Source: Thermolongibacillus altinsuensis
GTDB lineage: Bacteria; Bacillota; Bacilli; Bacillales; Anoxybacillaceae
Assembly (NCBI RefSeq): GCF_004341205.1
Contig: NZ_SLUL01000004.1
Coordinates: 124,001-188,000, forward strand
DNA length: 64,000 bases
Direction of reading: 5' to 3'
Position 1 is the first letter of the stretch, and each line of letters starts with the position of its first letter. Made by a program: the position numbers and the translations under genes. Below, piece by piece: positions 37,825-47,028 of this stretch. The notes under the pieces were generated by a model. The model saw only the letters and a list, made by a program, of their open reading frames with translations, was not told the DNA's origin and ran no database searches.

Positions 37825-38652
37825 TTATTCTTTTACTGAACCAGATGTTAATCCTGAAACAATGTGACGTTGGAACAATAATACCATGATGACCAGTGGA
37901 ATCGTCACGATGACCGTTGCAGCCGAAATTTCACCCCATGGGATCGTGTACTGGCCGCGGAACATCGCAATTCCAACTGGAACCGTCTTATAGCTTTCCG
38001 CTGTATTAATGGTTAAAGCGAATAAAAATTCGTTCCACGCTGCGATAAACACAAGAATCGATGTGGTGAAAATTCCCGGAACGGTTAACGGCAAAATGAC
38101 TTTAAAGTAAGTTTGCAACGGTGTCGCTCCGTCTATTTTTGCCGCTTCTTCTAAATCAAATGGAATTTTACGGAAGAATGTTACCAATAACCAAATAGAG
38201 AGCGGCAAAGCAAAGGTTGTATACGGAATAATTAATCCTAAATAACTGTTTGTTAATTCAAACTTTTTCACAAACATATAAATAGGCGAAATCGTCGCAA
38301 TTTGCGGAAACATCGATACGGATAAAACAATGCCAAGAATGATGGACTTCCCTTTAAAATTAAGCCGAGCGATCGCATACGCAGCAAAGGCAGCCACGAA
38401 CACCGTATATGCCGTCGTAATCGTCGCAATCACCGTACTGTTCCACAAATATTTTAAAAACGGATAGTTTGCAAAAACGGATACGTAACTTTTTAGCGTT
38501 GGATGGCTCGTAAACCAATTAAACGCTTCTTCACCAAACAATTCGGTTAAAGGTTTTATGGAGCTCAATAAAATCCATAAAAACGGAAACATGACTAAAA
38601 AGACGAACGCGGCTAAAAACACGTAAAATAACGGACCTGCTTTTTTCTTCAT
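37825..38652 (-). CDS. Maltose/maltodextrin ABC transporter permease (MalG/MdxG-like)
   Basis: This is a 275-residue inner permease with six hydrophobic segments. The conserved loop that docks on the ATPase, EEAAKIDGATPLQTYFKVILPL, lies in the second half. It ends in RHIVSGLTSGSVKE, typical of MalG. I prefer ATG 38652 (MKKKAGPLFYVFL) with GGGGGTG upstream; ATG 38670 overlaps the previous stop. No ATPase gene is in the operon, so a shared ATPase such as MsmX is expected from elsewhere, as known for Bacillus sugar importers. Confidence 0.93.
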   Translation of the reverse strand: MKKKAGPLFYVFLAAFVFLVMFPFLWILLSSIKPLTELFGEEAFNWFTSHPTLKSYVSVFANYPFLKYLWNSTVIATITTAYTVFVAAFAAYAIARLNFKGKSIILGIVLSVSMFPQIATISPIYMFVKKFELTNSYLGLIIPYTTFALPLSIWLLVTFFRKIPFDLEEAAKIDGATPLQTYFKVILPLTVPGIFTTSILVFIAAWNEFLFALTINTAESYKTVPVGIAMFRGQYTIPWGEISAATVIVTIPLVIMVLLFQRHIVSGLTSGSVKE

Positions 38653-38666
38653 TTTCGCACCCCCTA

Positions 38667-39962
38667 TCATTTTCGGTCAGAAACAAGGTCAGCACCTAAA
38701 AGCTTGATATAAATCGTCGAAATAATCGCTACGCAAATAAAGACGATGACCGCTAAAGCTGAACCTTCGCCGAAATTCGTTTGTGAGAACATGACTTTGT
38801 ACGCTAAAATGGAAATCGTTTCGGTTGAGTTTGCTGGTCCGCCGCCCGTCAAAACGAAAATTAAGTCAAAGACGCGGAATGCATCTAGCGTACGGAACAA
38901 TAACGCTACAAGAATGCTAGACTTTAAAAGTGGTAATGTAATTTTTGTGAATTGTTGCCACTTGGTCGCTCCATCGATGGAAGCCGCTTCATAAAGCGAA
39001 TTTGGAATTGTCTGCAATCCAGCGAGCAACAGCAACGCCATATAAGGAGTTGTTTTCCATACATCCGCGAAAATTACCGCAAACATTGCTCCTGAACCTG
39101 TTGTTAATAGATCGCTCATTCGTTCAACAATACCGAGATCGGCAAAATATTTTGCCACAATTCCGTTTTGACCATCATATAAAAATTTCCACATTAATGC
39201 AGAAACAGCTGTCGGAATCGCCCAAGGAATTAAAATGGTTGCCCGAACAAGACCACGTCCAAAAAAGGCTTTATTAATTAAAAGCGCAATCGCTAAACCA
39301 AGCACTAATTCCGCTGCAACGGAAATAACGGTGAAAACGGTTGTATTCCATAGCGCTTTCCACATTCGACTGTCCGAAAAATACTTTTTATAATGATCCA
39401 GACCGATGAAGTTTGGTTCAACGATCGTTCCCTTCAGTCCTTCAGCGAGCCCCGTTACTTTATCCCCTTGTTTTAATTCACCATTTTCGTTCAATGTTTT
39501 TAACGTTTGTCTCGTTTCTTTGATCGTTTGCTCAAATTTTTTTGCGGTATCTTTATCTAATTCGACAATTCGAATTTCTTCACTTGGGACTTCAAAATTA
39601 TTTAAAATTTCGTCAACCTGTTCATATCGTTTCGCAACTTCTTGATCCGCACGAAGCTCTTCATCTGCTCGTTTCAAATCTTTTTGTAATTTTTCAAGCG
39701 TTTCTTTCGTTTCTCCGCTTGCTTGTGCAGATTCTTGCTTCAATGCGTTCATTAAAAACGGATAGTTTTCTAAATAGCGCTCCAAGTCAAGACTGTAATT
39801 TAAATGAAGTGCAGATTTTGCGGGGTTATTTAAACGATAATCAAACAAGCTAAAATAAAAAGATTGAATAACCGGCCAAATCGCGACCGCTAAAATCAGC
39901 AATAACGATGGAGCAACGAGCAGATAAGCTAATAAACGCTCCGATTTTTTTTCGTTTTTCAC
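38667..39962 (-). CDS. Maltose/maltodextrin ABC transporter permease (MalF/MdxF-like)
   Basis: This is a 431-residue permease. The first membrane helix (about 15-36) is followed by a roughly 150-residue charged extracytoplasmic insertion, predicted coiled coil (KETLEKLQKDLKRADEELRA). The remaining helices and the EAA loop YEAASIDGATKWQQFTKITL come next. The insertion is the MalF-type P2 region that helps the binding protein dock. It lies 74 bp after the binding-protein gene and 14 bp before the second permease. Confidence 0.93.
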   Translation of the reverse strand: MKNEKKSERLLAYLLVAPSLLLILAVAIWPVIQSFYFSLFDYRLNNPAKSALHLNYSLDLERYLENYPFLMNALKQESAQASGETKETLEKLQKDLKRADEELRADQEVAKRYEQVDEILNNFEVPSEEIRIVELDKDTAKKFEQTIKETRQTLKTLNENGELKQGDKVTGLAEGLKGTIVEPNFIGLDHYKKYFSDSRMWKALWNTTVFTVISVAAELVLGLAIALLINKAFFGRGLVRATILIPWAIPTAVSALMWKFLYDGQNGIVAKYFADLGIVERMSDLLTTGSGAMFAVIFADVWKTTPYMALLLLAGLQTIPNSLYEAASIDGATKWQQFTKITLPLLKSSILVALLFRTLDAFRVFDLIFVLTGGGPANSTETISILAYKVMFSQTNFGEGSALAVIVFICVAIISTIYIKLLGADLVSDRK

Positions 39963-39989
39963 AAGTTGTTCCCCCTTTTCGCAAAGGAT

Positions 39990-40026
39990 TTAGCCTTCAG
40001 CGCTGAACAAGCAGGCTGAAGGCTAA
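39990..40026 (-). terminator. Intercistronic hairpin between malE-like and malF-like genes
   Basis: A perfect 12-bp inverted repeat (39990-40001 with 40015-40026) lies directly after the binding-protein gene, without a strong T run. Such hairpins often protect the upstream mRNA and lower read-through, giving more binding protein than permease. Confidence 0.7.
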
Positions 40027-40036
40027 TGTGCAAACG

Positions 40037-41344
40037 TTATTTCAATACCGCTTTAATTTCTTTTTCCATATTTGCAACCGCTTCTTCTACTGTGATTTCT
40101 CCAGCAATCGCTTTCGATACGTTAATTTGAATAATTTCAGACACTTCTGGATAGTTTGGTACAACTGGACGAGGCACAGCTGCATTTAATCCCTCAACAA
40201 ATCCTTTTTCTCCAAAGAATGGGTTTGCTTCAAGAACTTCTTTATCTTCAAATAATGCAGGGATGGTTGGTGCTAAACCGCCATAGATCGCAGAAATTTT
40301 TTGGCCTTCTGGACCAGTCATAAATTTCACAAATTCCCAAGCTTCTTCTTTATGTTTAGAATATTTGTTGATCGCTGTCATCCATCCGCCTAATGTAGCT
40401 GCTGAGCCTGCATCACCAGCTGGCAGCGGAGCCACTCCTACTTTACCAACAATTTTAGATTGCTCTTTGTCGTTCGCTAACGCATATTGATATGGCCAGT
40501 TACGAATGAATGGAGCTTGACCTTCGATAAATGCTGTATGAGATTCTGGTTCAGTAAATGTTGTAATGTTGCTTGGAACCACATCAGATTTCACAATCTC
40601 AACCATTTTTTTCAACCCTTTGATTGCTTCAGGGCTGTTGATGACGACGTTGTTATTTTCATCAACAATTTTTCCGCCATAAGAAGCGATAAATTCAACC
40701 GCATTACATACTAATCCTTCGTATTGTTTTGCTTGCATTAAGTAGCCGAACTTCGTGCCGCCTTTACCTTTAAATTCACGCGCAGCGGCTAACAATTCAT
40801 CCCATGTTTTTGGCACTTTATCTTTTGGTACAATATCGGTGCGATAGAATAATAATCCTGCATCAATAAATTTCGGCATCGCCCATTGTTTGCCGCCGAA
40901 GTTTCCAGCCGCAAGCGCTCCTTGGTTGTATGTACTTAAATCGATGCCGTCTTTTTCGATGAAGCGATCAAGCGGCAATACATATCCTGCTTGTGCAAAT
41001 TCTGCAGGCCAAACAACGTCAAGGTCCATGACGTCAATTTCAGATGATTGAGCGTTCAACATTGTGACGTATGCATCGTGCTGTGCTCCTGTATCTGACG
41101 GCATTTCACGCAATTCAACATCGATGTTTGGATGTTTCTTTTCAAACTCTTCAATGATTTTTTCAGTTGCTTTTGTTGCATCTTGACCGCGAGCATAAAC
41201 AATTTTGACAACTTCTTCAGACTTTTTCGCTGTATCTTTTTCTCCCGTTTCTTTTTTCGCCGGCTCCGCATCTCCTTGAGAGCACGCCGTTAAGCCTAAC
41301 GTAAGCGCTAACAAAGCAGAAGATACTTTTGTCACTTTTTTCAT
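40037..41344 (-). CDS. Maltose/maltodextrin-binding lipoprotein
   Basis: This is a 435-residue family 1 extracellular solute-binding protein. The signal MKKVTKVSSALLALTLGLTA ends at lipidated Cys21. The mature domain includes ATEKIIEEFEKKHPNIDVEL, ETWD-like PKTWDELLAAAREFK and the C-terminal AWEFVKFMTGPEGQK. It should capture maltose or related oligosaccharides outside the membrane and hand them to the two permeases. It is the first transporter gene after the LacI regulator (33-bp gap). Confidence 0.92.
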   Translation of the reverse strand: MKKVTKVSSALLALTLGLTACSQGDAEPAKKETGEKDTAKKSEEVVKIVYARGQDATKATEKIIEEFEKKHPNIDVELREMPSDTGAQHDAYVTMLNAQSSEIDVMDLDVVWPAEFAQAGYVLPLDRFIEKDGIDLSTYNQGALAAGNFGGKQWAMPKFIDAGLLFYRTDIVPKDKVPKTWDELLAAAREFKGKGGTKFGYLMQAKQYEGLVCNAVEFIASYGGKIVDENNNVVINSPEAIKGLKKMVEIVKSDVVPSNITTFTEPESHTAFIEGQAPFIRNWPYQYALANDKEQSKIVGKVGVAPLPAGDAGSAATLGGWMTAINKYSKHKEEAWEFVKFMTGPEGQKISAIYGGLAPTIPALFEDKEVLEANPFFGEKGFVEGLNAAVPRPVVPNYPEVSEIIQINVSKAIAGEITVEEAVANMEKEIKAVLK

Positions 41345-41377
41345 TGTGAATCCCCCTTATGTTTTAAAAATTTATTT

Positions 41378-42391
41378 TTAAGCTTTTGCAAGCTTTTTTG
41401 ACACTGTTGACTCGCGCACAATCAATTGAAGCGGAAACTCGTAAATTTCTTTTTTTCGATATTTTCTTGACTGGATTTTTTCAACGATGATATCAACTGC
41501 TTTTTGTGCCATTTCTTTAACCGGTTGGTGAACTGTCGTAATCATCGGATCCATCAATTCAGTAATCGCTTGATTATCAAAGCCCACAATGGCTAAATCT
41601 TCCGGAACGCGATACCCGTGTTTCCGCGCCTCGGACAAAATGCCTGCTGCTACTTCATCGCTTCCCGTAAAAACAGCTGTCGGCGGATCCGGAAGCGTTA
41701 TCATTTTTTGAAACACTCTCTTGCCATCAGCGATATTAAAGGCATCGCGAAAAGCATATCGCTCATCAAATGAAAGCTTATGTTCGGATAGCGCTTGACG
41801 GAAACCGATTTCACGGCTTTTTGCAACATTGCTTCGATATCCGCCACAACAATAAGCGATCTTTGTATGGCCTTGCTCAATCAAATGCTTCGTAGCAATG
41901 TATCCACCGTATACTTGGTCAAGCTTAACAGTAGGAACGTTTGCACGATCTTCAAATTCATTGCAAAGGACAATTGGGCCATAATCAAGGAAAGGTTCAA
42001 TCTTTTCCCAATCATTTTGTAAAGAAGCGAGGATGACCCCGTCCACTTGCTTTGTTTTTAATAGATTCATATAGTTTAACTCTTTTTCTGGCGAATATCT
42101 TGTTTGACAAATGATAAGCTGATATCCATGATCAGCAGCAGCGATTTCCGTCGATTCGACCAACTGGCTAAAAAATGGGTTTGTAATTCTTGGAACGAAC
42201 AGTGCAATGACATCTGTTTTTTGATTCCGCAAACTTCTTGCCGATGAATTAGGAACATACCCCAATTTGTTCATCGCTTCAATGACAAGCTTTCGTTTAT
42301 CTTCTGATACGTATGGGTGATTATTAATCACGCGCGATACGGTCGTTCGCGAAAGCCCTGTCAATTTCGCAACATCTTCAATCGTAGACAT
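41378..42391 (-). CDS. LacI-family regulator of the maltose operon
   Basis: This 337-residue repressor has an N-terminal HTH (STIEDVAKLTGLSRTTVSRV, then INNHPYVSEDKR). A type 1 sugar-binding core follows, with VDGVILASLQNDW, PPTAVFTGSDEVAAG and LAIVGFDNQAITELMDPMITTVHQP. It is the first gene of the operon and so is probably autoregulated. The palindrome at 42438-42451 overlaps the start of transcription; either this protein or CcpA could bind it. Likely inducers are maltose or maltodextrins. Confidence 0.93.
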   Translation of the reverse strand: MSTIEDVAKLTGLSRTTVSRVINNHPYVSEDKRKLVIEAMNKLGYVPNSSARSLRNQKTDVIALFVPRITNPFFSQLVESTEIAAADHGYQLIICQTRYSPEKELNYMNLLKTKQVDGVILASLQNDWEKIEPFLDYGPIVLCNEFEDRANVPTVKLDQVYGGYIATKHLIEQGHTKIAYCCGGYRSNVAKSREIGFRQALSEHKLSFDERYAFRDAFNIADGKRVFQKMITLPDPPTAVFTGSDEVAAGILSEARKHGYRVPEDLAIVGFDNQAITELMDPMITTVHQPVKEMAQKAVDIIVEKIQSRKYRKKEIYEFPLQLIVRESTVSKKLAKA

Positions 42392-42437
42392 TCTCCCTTA
42401 CCCCCTTCTTGCAAAAGTGGATCCCCCCCTTTAAATA

Positions 42438-42451
42438 TGAAAACGTTTTCA
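42438..42451. promoter_or_regulatory. cre/LacI-type operator TGAAAACGTTTTCA
   Basis: This perfect 14-bp palindrome fits the CcpA cre consensus TGWAANCGNTNWCA. It lies 5 bp downstream of the -10, overlapping the transcription start, a blocking position for CcpA or the local LacI-type repressor. Confidence 0.85.
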
Positions 42452-42456
42452 CAAAA

Positions 42457-42486
42457 ATTATAGATTAAAAGAGCTTGTATATGCAA
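42457..42486 (-). promoter_or_regulatory. Promoter of the maltose operon
   Basis: On the minus strand TTGCAT (42481-42486) and TATAAT (42457-42462) are separated by 18 bp, just upstream of the palindromic operator. Confidence 0.8.
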
Positions 42487-42517
42487 GTAGTCATCGTAAA
42501 AAATTTTAAACTTTTTT

Positions 42518-42557
42518 TGATAAAAAAACTTCTGAAGCTTACATCGCTTCAGAAGTT
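42518..42557 (-). terminator. yhgE terminator
   Basis: A perfect 12-bp stem (42527-42538 with 42546-42557) overlaps the end of yhgE and is followed on the minus strand by seven T's. Confidence 0.85.
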
Positions 42558-44854
42558 TCTTTTTCAACGATGGTTGTAAATTGACGCTTATGTTGAATGG
42601 TAAAGTAGAAAAGCGTACCCGCAACCATAACGATAATAAACATCGCTAATTTTCCAACGTTTTCCCACATAAATGCGAAATCGCCGCTTGAAATGACCGC
42701 TTTAAAGCCAAATACCGAATACGTCATCGGCAACCATGCATTAAATGGTTGCAATGCTTTTGGAATGAGCTCAACCGGGAACGTTCCAGCGCTCGTTGTT
42801 AATTGTAAAATCAATACGATAATCGCAATAAATCGTCCCGGATCGCCAAAGACCGTAACGAGAAATTGAATAACAGAAAGAAATGTAATGCTTGTCGCAA
42901 TGCTAAAGAAAATGAATCTCGGCACACTTTGCACCTCAATGTCTAAACCGATTAATAAAACCGAGTCGGCCAAAAGCGCTTGAAGAATGCCTACAATCAC
43001 AAGCACACCAAACTTCGCAAAGAACCAGCTAAATGGTGAACGCGGTGTAGCTGCTGGTTCGCGCAACGGGAAGACAATCGATAAAAGAAGCGCCCCTACA
43101 AATAAACCTAACGATAAGAAATAAGGAGTAAAACCTGTTCCGTAGTTTGGCACTTCATTGATTTTTTCGTTTTTCACTTTCACCGGTTCAGCAAACATAT
43201 CATATACATCTTTATTCGCTTTTACATCGCTCGCTTCTTTGGCGCCATCTTTCAATTTTGCTGCCAACTCGGCAGAACCTTCATCTAACTTTTTCATTCC
43301 GTCGTTTAGCTCGGTTGTACCATTTGTCAACTTTTCCATGCCGTCCACTAGCTGCCCAGAGCCATCCGCAAGCTGTTGCGCACCATCTTGAAGCTTATGA
43401 GAGCCCGAAGCAAGCTGTTCTAATCCGGAGGCGAGTCCGCCGCTTCCCTCCGCAAGTTTTTCTACTCCACTTTTCGCCTCAGCCATTTTTTCATTCAATG
43501 TTGTCATTCCTTGCACAAGTTGAGTCTGACCGCTTGCTAACACTTTCGCTCCATCGGCAAGCTGTTGTTGACCAGCAAGCAAGCGTTTCACGCCGTCACT
43601 TAACGCTACATGTCCTTGATGCAGTTGTGTGGCCCCTTGCGCGAGCTGATCAGCCCCGCCTTTTATTTTCACGGCTCCGGTCGCCAATTGATCGATTCCG
43701 TCCGCTACTTGCTTGCTTCCTGCAGCTAATTGAGCGATGTTCGCCTTTAACGCCTCATATGTTGCTTTTTGTTGCGGATCGGTTGTTTGAGCAATCAGCG
43801 CATCCAGTTGAACGACTAATTGCTCTAACCCCCCGCTCACTTTAGCCGCTCCTGCTTTTGTTTGCTCCGCTCCTTGCTGCCATTGAGTAAGGGATGCGGC
43901 AAGTTGGTTCGCGCCATGGCTCAATTGCTCAGAACCTTGCGCAAGTTGCGGAAGTTTTTCATCCATTTGCTTCATGCCACCAAGAACTTCATTTAACCCT
44001 GAAGAAAGCTGTTTGGAACCAACCTCTGCCTTTTTCGCTCCTGCAAGCAACTGCGATTGCCCTTCTTGCATGCGAACAAAACCATCATTTAATTGCCCTA
44101 GGCCGCTATTTAACTGTTCAGAACCGGAAGATGCTTTTTGTAATCCATCTTTAAATGCAATCGATTTTTCCGCTAACAACGTCAAATTTTTATAAATTTC
44201 TTCTGAACCATCTTTGGCTTGATTCATTCCATCATAAAGCTGCTCGGTTCCGTCTTTTGCCGAGCGAATGCCATCGTTTAATTGTTTTGCCCCATCACTC
44301 GCCTCACTTAATCCGTTTGCCATCTTTTTAATGTTGTCAAACATCGCTTCGGCGTACGTTGTCGTCAACGTGTTCGCGACTTCTTCCTTTATTTTCTCGA
44401 CAGCAGTTCCGCCGATTTGCGCGGATAAAAAGTTAAAACTTTCATTCGGCATATAAATCAGTTTTAACTTTTCTGGATGATCCTCTTGCAATGTCGTTGC
44501 GTTTTTTGAAAAATCCTCTGGAATTTCAATAAGCATATAATATTTTTGTTGTTTTAATCCTTCTTTCCCCTCTTTTTCATCGACAAAATGCCAATCAAAT
44601 TGCTTATTTTCCTTTAGCTTTTCAACGAGATCATCGCCGATGTGAAGCTCTTCACCGTTGAATGCGGCGCCTTTGTCGTTGTTCACAACAGCCACTGGCA
44701 GCTCATCTAAATGATCGTACGGATCCCAAAACGCCCATAAAAACATGCCGCTATATAAAAGCGGAATAAACAATACGGCAATAACAGGAATCAACATTTT
44801 TCGATTCGATGCCATCGCTTTGATCTCTTGAAAAAACAATGAAATTCCACGCAA
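42539..44854 (-). CDS. yhgE: YhgE/Pip family membrane protein with tandem coiled-coil repeats
   Basis: This 771-residue protein has an N-terminal membrane helix (about 18-38), a very long extracellular part and five C-terminal helices (from about 585), which resemble ABC-2 permeases. The outside region from about 185 to 550 is a series of 7- or 14-residue units of the type L-x-x-G-x-x-x-L (SGSEQLNSGLGQLNDG, AQGATQLHQGHVALSDG). Homologues include the lactococcal phage infection protein Pip and type VII-associated EsaA-like proteins. Its job in Bacillus is unclear, perhaps export. It is controlled with the TetR gene beside it. Confidence 0.92.
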   Translation of the reverse strand: MRGISLFFQEIKAMASNRKMLIPVIAVLFIPLLYSGMFLWAFWDPYDHLDELPVAVVNNDKGAAFNGEELHIGDDLVEKLKENKQFDWHFVDEKEGKEGLKQQKYYMLIEIPEDFSKNATTLQEDHPEKLKLIYMPNESFNFLSAQIGGTAVEKIKEEVANTLTTTYAEAMFDNIKKMANGLSEASDGAKQLNDGIRSAKDGTEQLYDGMNQAKDGSEEIYKNLTLLAEKSIAFKDGLQKASSGSEQLNSGLGQLNDGFVRMQEGQSQLLAGAKKAEVGSKQLSSGLNEVLGGMKQMDEKLPQLAQGSEQLSHGANQLAASLTQWQQGAEQTKAGAAKVSGGLEQLVVQLDALIAQTTDPQQKATYEALKANIAQLAAGSKQVADGIDQLATGAVKIKGGADQLAQGATQLHQGHVALSDGVKRLLAGQQQLADGAKVLASGQTQLVQGMTTLNEKMAEAKSGVEKLAEGSGGLASGLEQLASGSHKLQDGAQQLADGSGQLVDGMEKLTNGTTELNDGMKKLDEGSAELAAKLKDGAKEASDVKANKDVYDMFAEPVKVKNEKINEVPNYGTGFTPYFLSLGLFVGALLLSIVFPLREPAATPRSPFSWFFAKFGVLVIVGILQALLADSVLLIGLDIEVQSVPRFIFFSIATSITFLSVIQFLVTVFGDPGRFIAIIVLILQLTTSAGTFPVELIPKALQPFNAWLPMTYSVFGFKAVISSGDFAFMWENVGKLAMFIIVMVAGTLFYFTIQHKRQFTTIVEKETSEAM

Positions 44855-44881
44855 ACGACCTACCCCCTTTTTTTAGAATAT

Positions 44882-44904
44882 TGACCATTTTGTTCATTTA
44901 GTCA
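44882..44904. promoter_or_regulatory. YhgD operator in front of yhgE
   Basis: A 23-bp near-palindrome has half sites TGACCATTTTG and CATTTAGTCA. It lies 28 bp upstream of the yhgE start and is nearly identical (inverted) to the copy in front of yhgD, so it is the likely TetR-family binding site. Confidence 0.8.
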
Positions 44905-44932
44905 TTTTTTCTTAAAAAAATAGAAGGATCAT

Positions 44933-45502
44933 CTATTTTGACAATCCTTTTAAAAAATATAACTCAAACAATTCGGCGATTTGTTCTTTTGACAGCGGCT
45001 CATGGGTTTGTTCCCATTCGAATACAAGAGCGATATACATTTTAAACATTAAAAAAGCAGTAATTTCTGGATTGCAATTTTTAATTTCACCTTTTTCAAT
45101 GGCTGCTTCAATTTTTTGCTTAATGTAAGCGAGAATGGTCGATTCCAGCCGTTTCATGACTTCCTGCACAGCTGGCGTTCCGATTTCTTTTTCTTCCTGC
45201 AGCAATTTGATCAATAACTGATGCTTTTTGCGAAATTCTAAAAAACGATATAAGGCCCGATGAGCATTTTCAAAAAAGGAAAGATGCGGATCCACAACCT
45301 CTTCAGCCGCTTCTTTCATTTCGACAATCAATGATGACACAATTTCGTCCAATAGCTCTTCTTTGCTTTTAAAAAACGTATAAATGGTTCCTTTACCGAC
45401 ATTGGCAACTTTCGCGACTTGATCCATTGTCGTCGCCTTGTATCCGAATAATGAGAACGATTTCGTGGCCGCTTCAATAATTTGTTGTTTTTTATTTGAC
45501 AT
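44933..45502 (-). CDS. yhgD: TetR family repressor YhgD
   Basis: The 189-residue regulator has an N-terminal TetR HTH (IIEAATKSFSLFGYKATTMD, QVAKVANVGKGTIYTFFKSK) and a helical ligand domain. It lies 78 bp upstream of yhgE on the same strand. Matching palindromes stand before both genes, so it probably represses itself and yhgE until a ligand, unknown, releases it. Confidence 0.93.
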   Translation of the reverse strand: MSNKKQQIIEAATKSFSLFGYKATTMDQVAKVANVGKGTIYTFFKSKEELLDEIVSSLIVEMKEAAEEVVDPHLSFFENAHRALYRFLEFRKKHQLLIKLLQEEKEIGTPAVQEVMKRLESTILAYIKQKIEAAIEKGEIKNCNPEITAFLMFKMYIALVFEWEQTHEPLSKEQIAELFELYFLKGLSK

Positions 45503-45520
45503 TGTGCATCATCCTCTAAT

Positions 45521-45543
45521 TGACTAAATGAACATTTTGGTCA
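45521..45543. promoter_or_regulatory. YhgD operator in front of yhgD
   Basis: Half sites TGACTAAATG and CATTTTGGTCA form a palindrome around AA, 18 bp upstream of the yhgD start. It differs from the yhgE copy at only three central or edge positions after inversion. Confidence 0.8.
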
Positions 45544-45583
45544 CTACGTTCAAAATCGTAGCATAACGGAAATGAAAATGCAA

Positions 45584-45613
45584 CAAAAAAGAGGCTAACA
45601 TTAGTTAACCTCT
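45584..45613 (-). terminator. hemEHY operon terminator
   Basis: AGAGGTTAAC pairs with GTTAGCCTCT on the minus strand (one G-T pair), followed by six T's. It overlaps the hemY stop. Confidence 0.8.
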
Positions 45614-47028
45614 AAAAGCGACTTTTCATTCAAATACTGAAGCACTTTTTTCACCGCTTCTTCTCCTTGGTCAATGCAATCAGGTAAGCCTAGCCCTTCG
45701 TAAGAACTTCCCGCTAAGAAAACTCCCGGAAGCTGTTCATTCATTTGTTCTTTCACACGTTCCATTCGTTCGCGATGTCCGACAATGTATTGCGGCATCG
45801 ATTGTTTCCATCTCGTCACAACAAAAAACTCTGGTTTTTGTGTGATATTCATAATTTTATTTAAATCATCCATCACGACTTTCACAATTTCTTCATCCGT
45901 TTGTTCGACAATCGCTTCATCTCCCGCGCGACCAACATAACAGCGCAATAACACTTTTCCTTCTGGAGTCGTATGCGGCCACTTTTTGTGCGTCCACGTA
46001 CAAGCGGTAATCGTATAATCGCTGTCACGAGAAACGACAAATCCGGTTCCGTTAATATCTTTTACGATCGCTTCTTTCGGAAAAGCAAGCGCCACCGTTG
46101 CCACCGATGTGGATGGCATCGTTTGAAACGAAGCAAAGAAAGAGCATTGCGGGAATAAAGAAGGCAATGCCATGTGCGGCACAGCGAGAATAACGCTGTC
46201 CGCTTCCATTTTTTCACCGCTGCTTAAAAGCAATTCATAACGATTCCCGCTTTTTTCAATTCGTTCTACACGTACTCCTTTTCGTACCGTTCCGCGCTCC
46301 AATTTTTGCTCGATCGCTTCTACTAACGATTCAAGACCTGTTTTTAACGTTTGAAAGATTCCTTTTTCTTTCTTTTCCTTTCCTGTTTTCTTCGGTGTGG
46401 AGCGCTTCATTCCCAACACCAGGCTTCCGTGTTTTTGTTCTAAATGGAAAAATTGCGGGAATGTCGCCATTAAGCTTAGTTGATCAATATCCCCTGCATA
46501 AATTCCTGACAAAAGCGGTTCAATTAAATGATCAACCACTTCATCTCCTAAACGGCGGCGAAAAAATTGACCAAGCGAAATGTCCCCTTCTGTTTTTGTC
46601 GGCGGCAAAATGAAATCAGCTGCCGCGCGCAATTTTCCAAGCGGAGAAAATAACCCTGTCGTCACAAACGGAAGGATTTGTGTTGGAATGCCCATCACAG
46701 CTCCGCCAGGGATCGGATACAATTTTCGTTTGACGAGAACATACGATGTCCCAGTGGCGTTATGAACAAGCTGATCATCAAGGCCAACTTCATGGACAAG
46801 GCGAGAAGCGCTTAACTTTCTCGCCAAAAATGAATCAGGTCCCCGCTCAATAATAAAACCATCCTGATAAGCCGTTTGAATTTTCCCGCCAAGACGATGG
46901 CTTGCTTCAATCAAATGACACTCAATCGGAAGTTGTTTCGTGCGCGCTTCTTTTTGCAAATAATAAGCAGCCGTTAATCCTGTAATTCCTCCACCGATGA
47001 CGACAACCTTCTGCTTTGCCTCGCTCAT
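45601..47028 (-). CDS. hemY: Coproporphyrinogen III / protoporphyrinogen oxidase HemY (CgoX)
   Basis: This 475-residue FAD enzyme oxidises coproporphyrinogen III to coproporphyrin III in the Gram-positive haem pathway. The FAD-binding motif [16 protein letters not shown] is at residues 9-24. [11 protein letters not shown], the C-terminal [18 protein letters not shown] and conserved Arg/Gly patterns complete the fold. The start overlaps the hemH stop by four bases (ATGA), so hemE-hemH-hemY is one operon. Confidence 0.95.
   Translation of the reverse strand: MSEAKQKVVVIGGGITGLTAAYYLQKEARTKQLPIECHLIEASHRLGGKIQTAYQDGFIIERGPDSFLARKLSASRLVHEVGLDDQLVHNATGTSYVLVKRKLYPIPGGAVMGIPTQILPFVTTGLFSPLGKLRAAADFILPPTKTEGDISLGQFFRRRLGDEVVDHLIEPLLSGIYAGDIDQLSLMATFPQFFHLEQKHGSLVLGMKRSTPKKTGKEKKEKGIFQTLKTGLESLVEAIEQKLERGTVRKGVRVERIEKSGNRYELLLSSGEKMEADSVILAVPHMALPSLFPQCSFFASFQTMPSTSVATVALAFPKEAIVKDINGTGFVVSRDSDYTITACTWTHKKWPHTTPEGKVLLRCYVGRAGDEAIVEQTDEEIVKVVMDDLNKIMNITQKPEFFVVTRWKQSMPQYIVGHRERMERVKEQMNEQLPGVFLAGSSYEGLGLPDCIDQGEEAVKKVLQYLNEKSLLEVN

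Noticed and set aside
42438-42451. Palindrome as a site for the local LacI protein only
   Set aside because: It also fits the CcpA cre consensus perfectly, so assignment to one protein is not justified.
43158-44154. Several long ORFs opposite yhgE
   Set aside because: They are mirror frames of the repetitive coiled-coil region of yhgE and lack ribosome sites.
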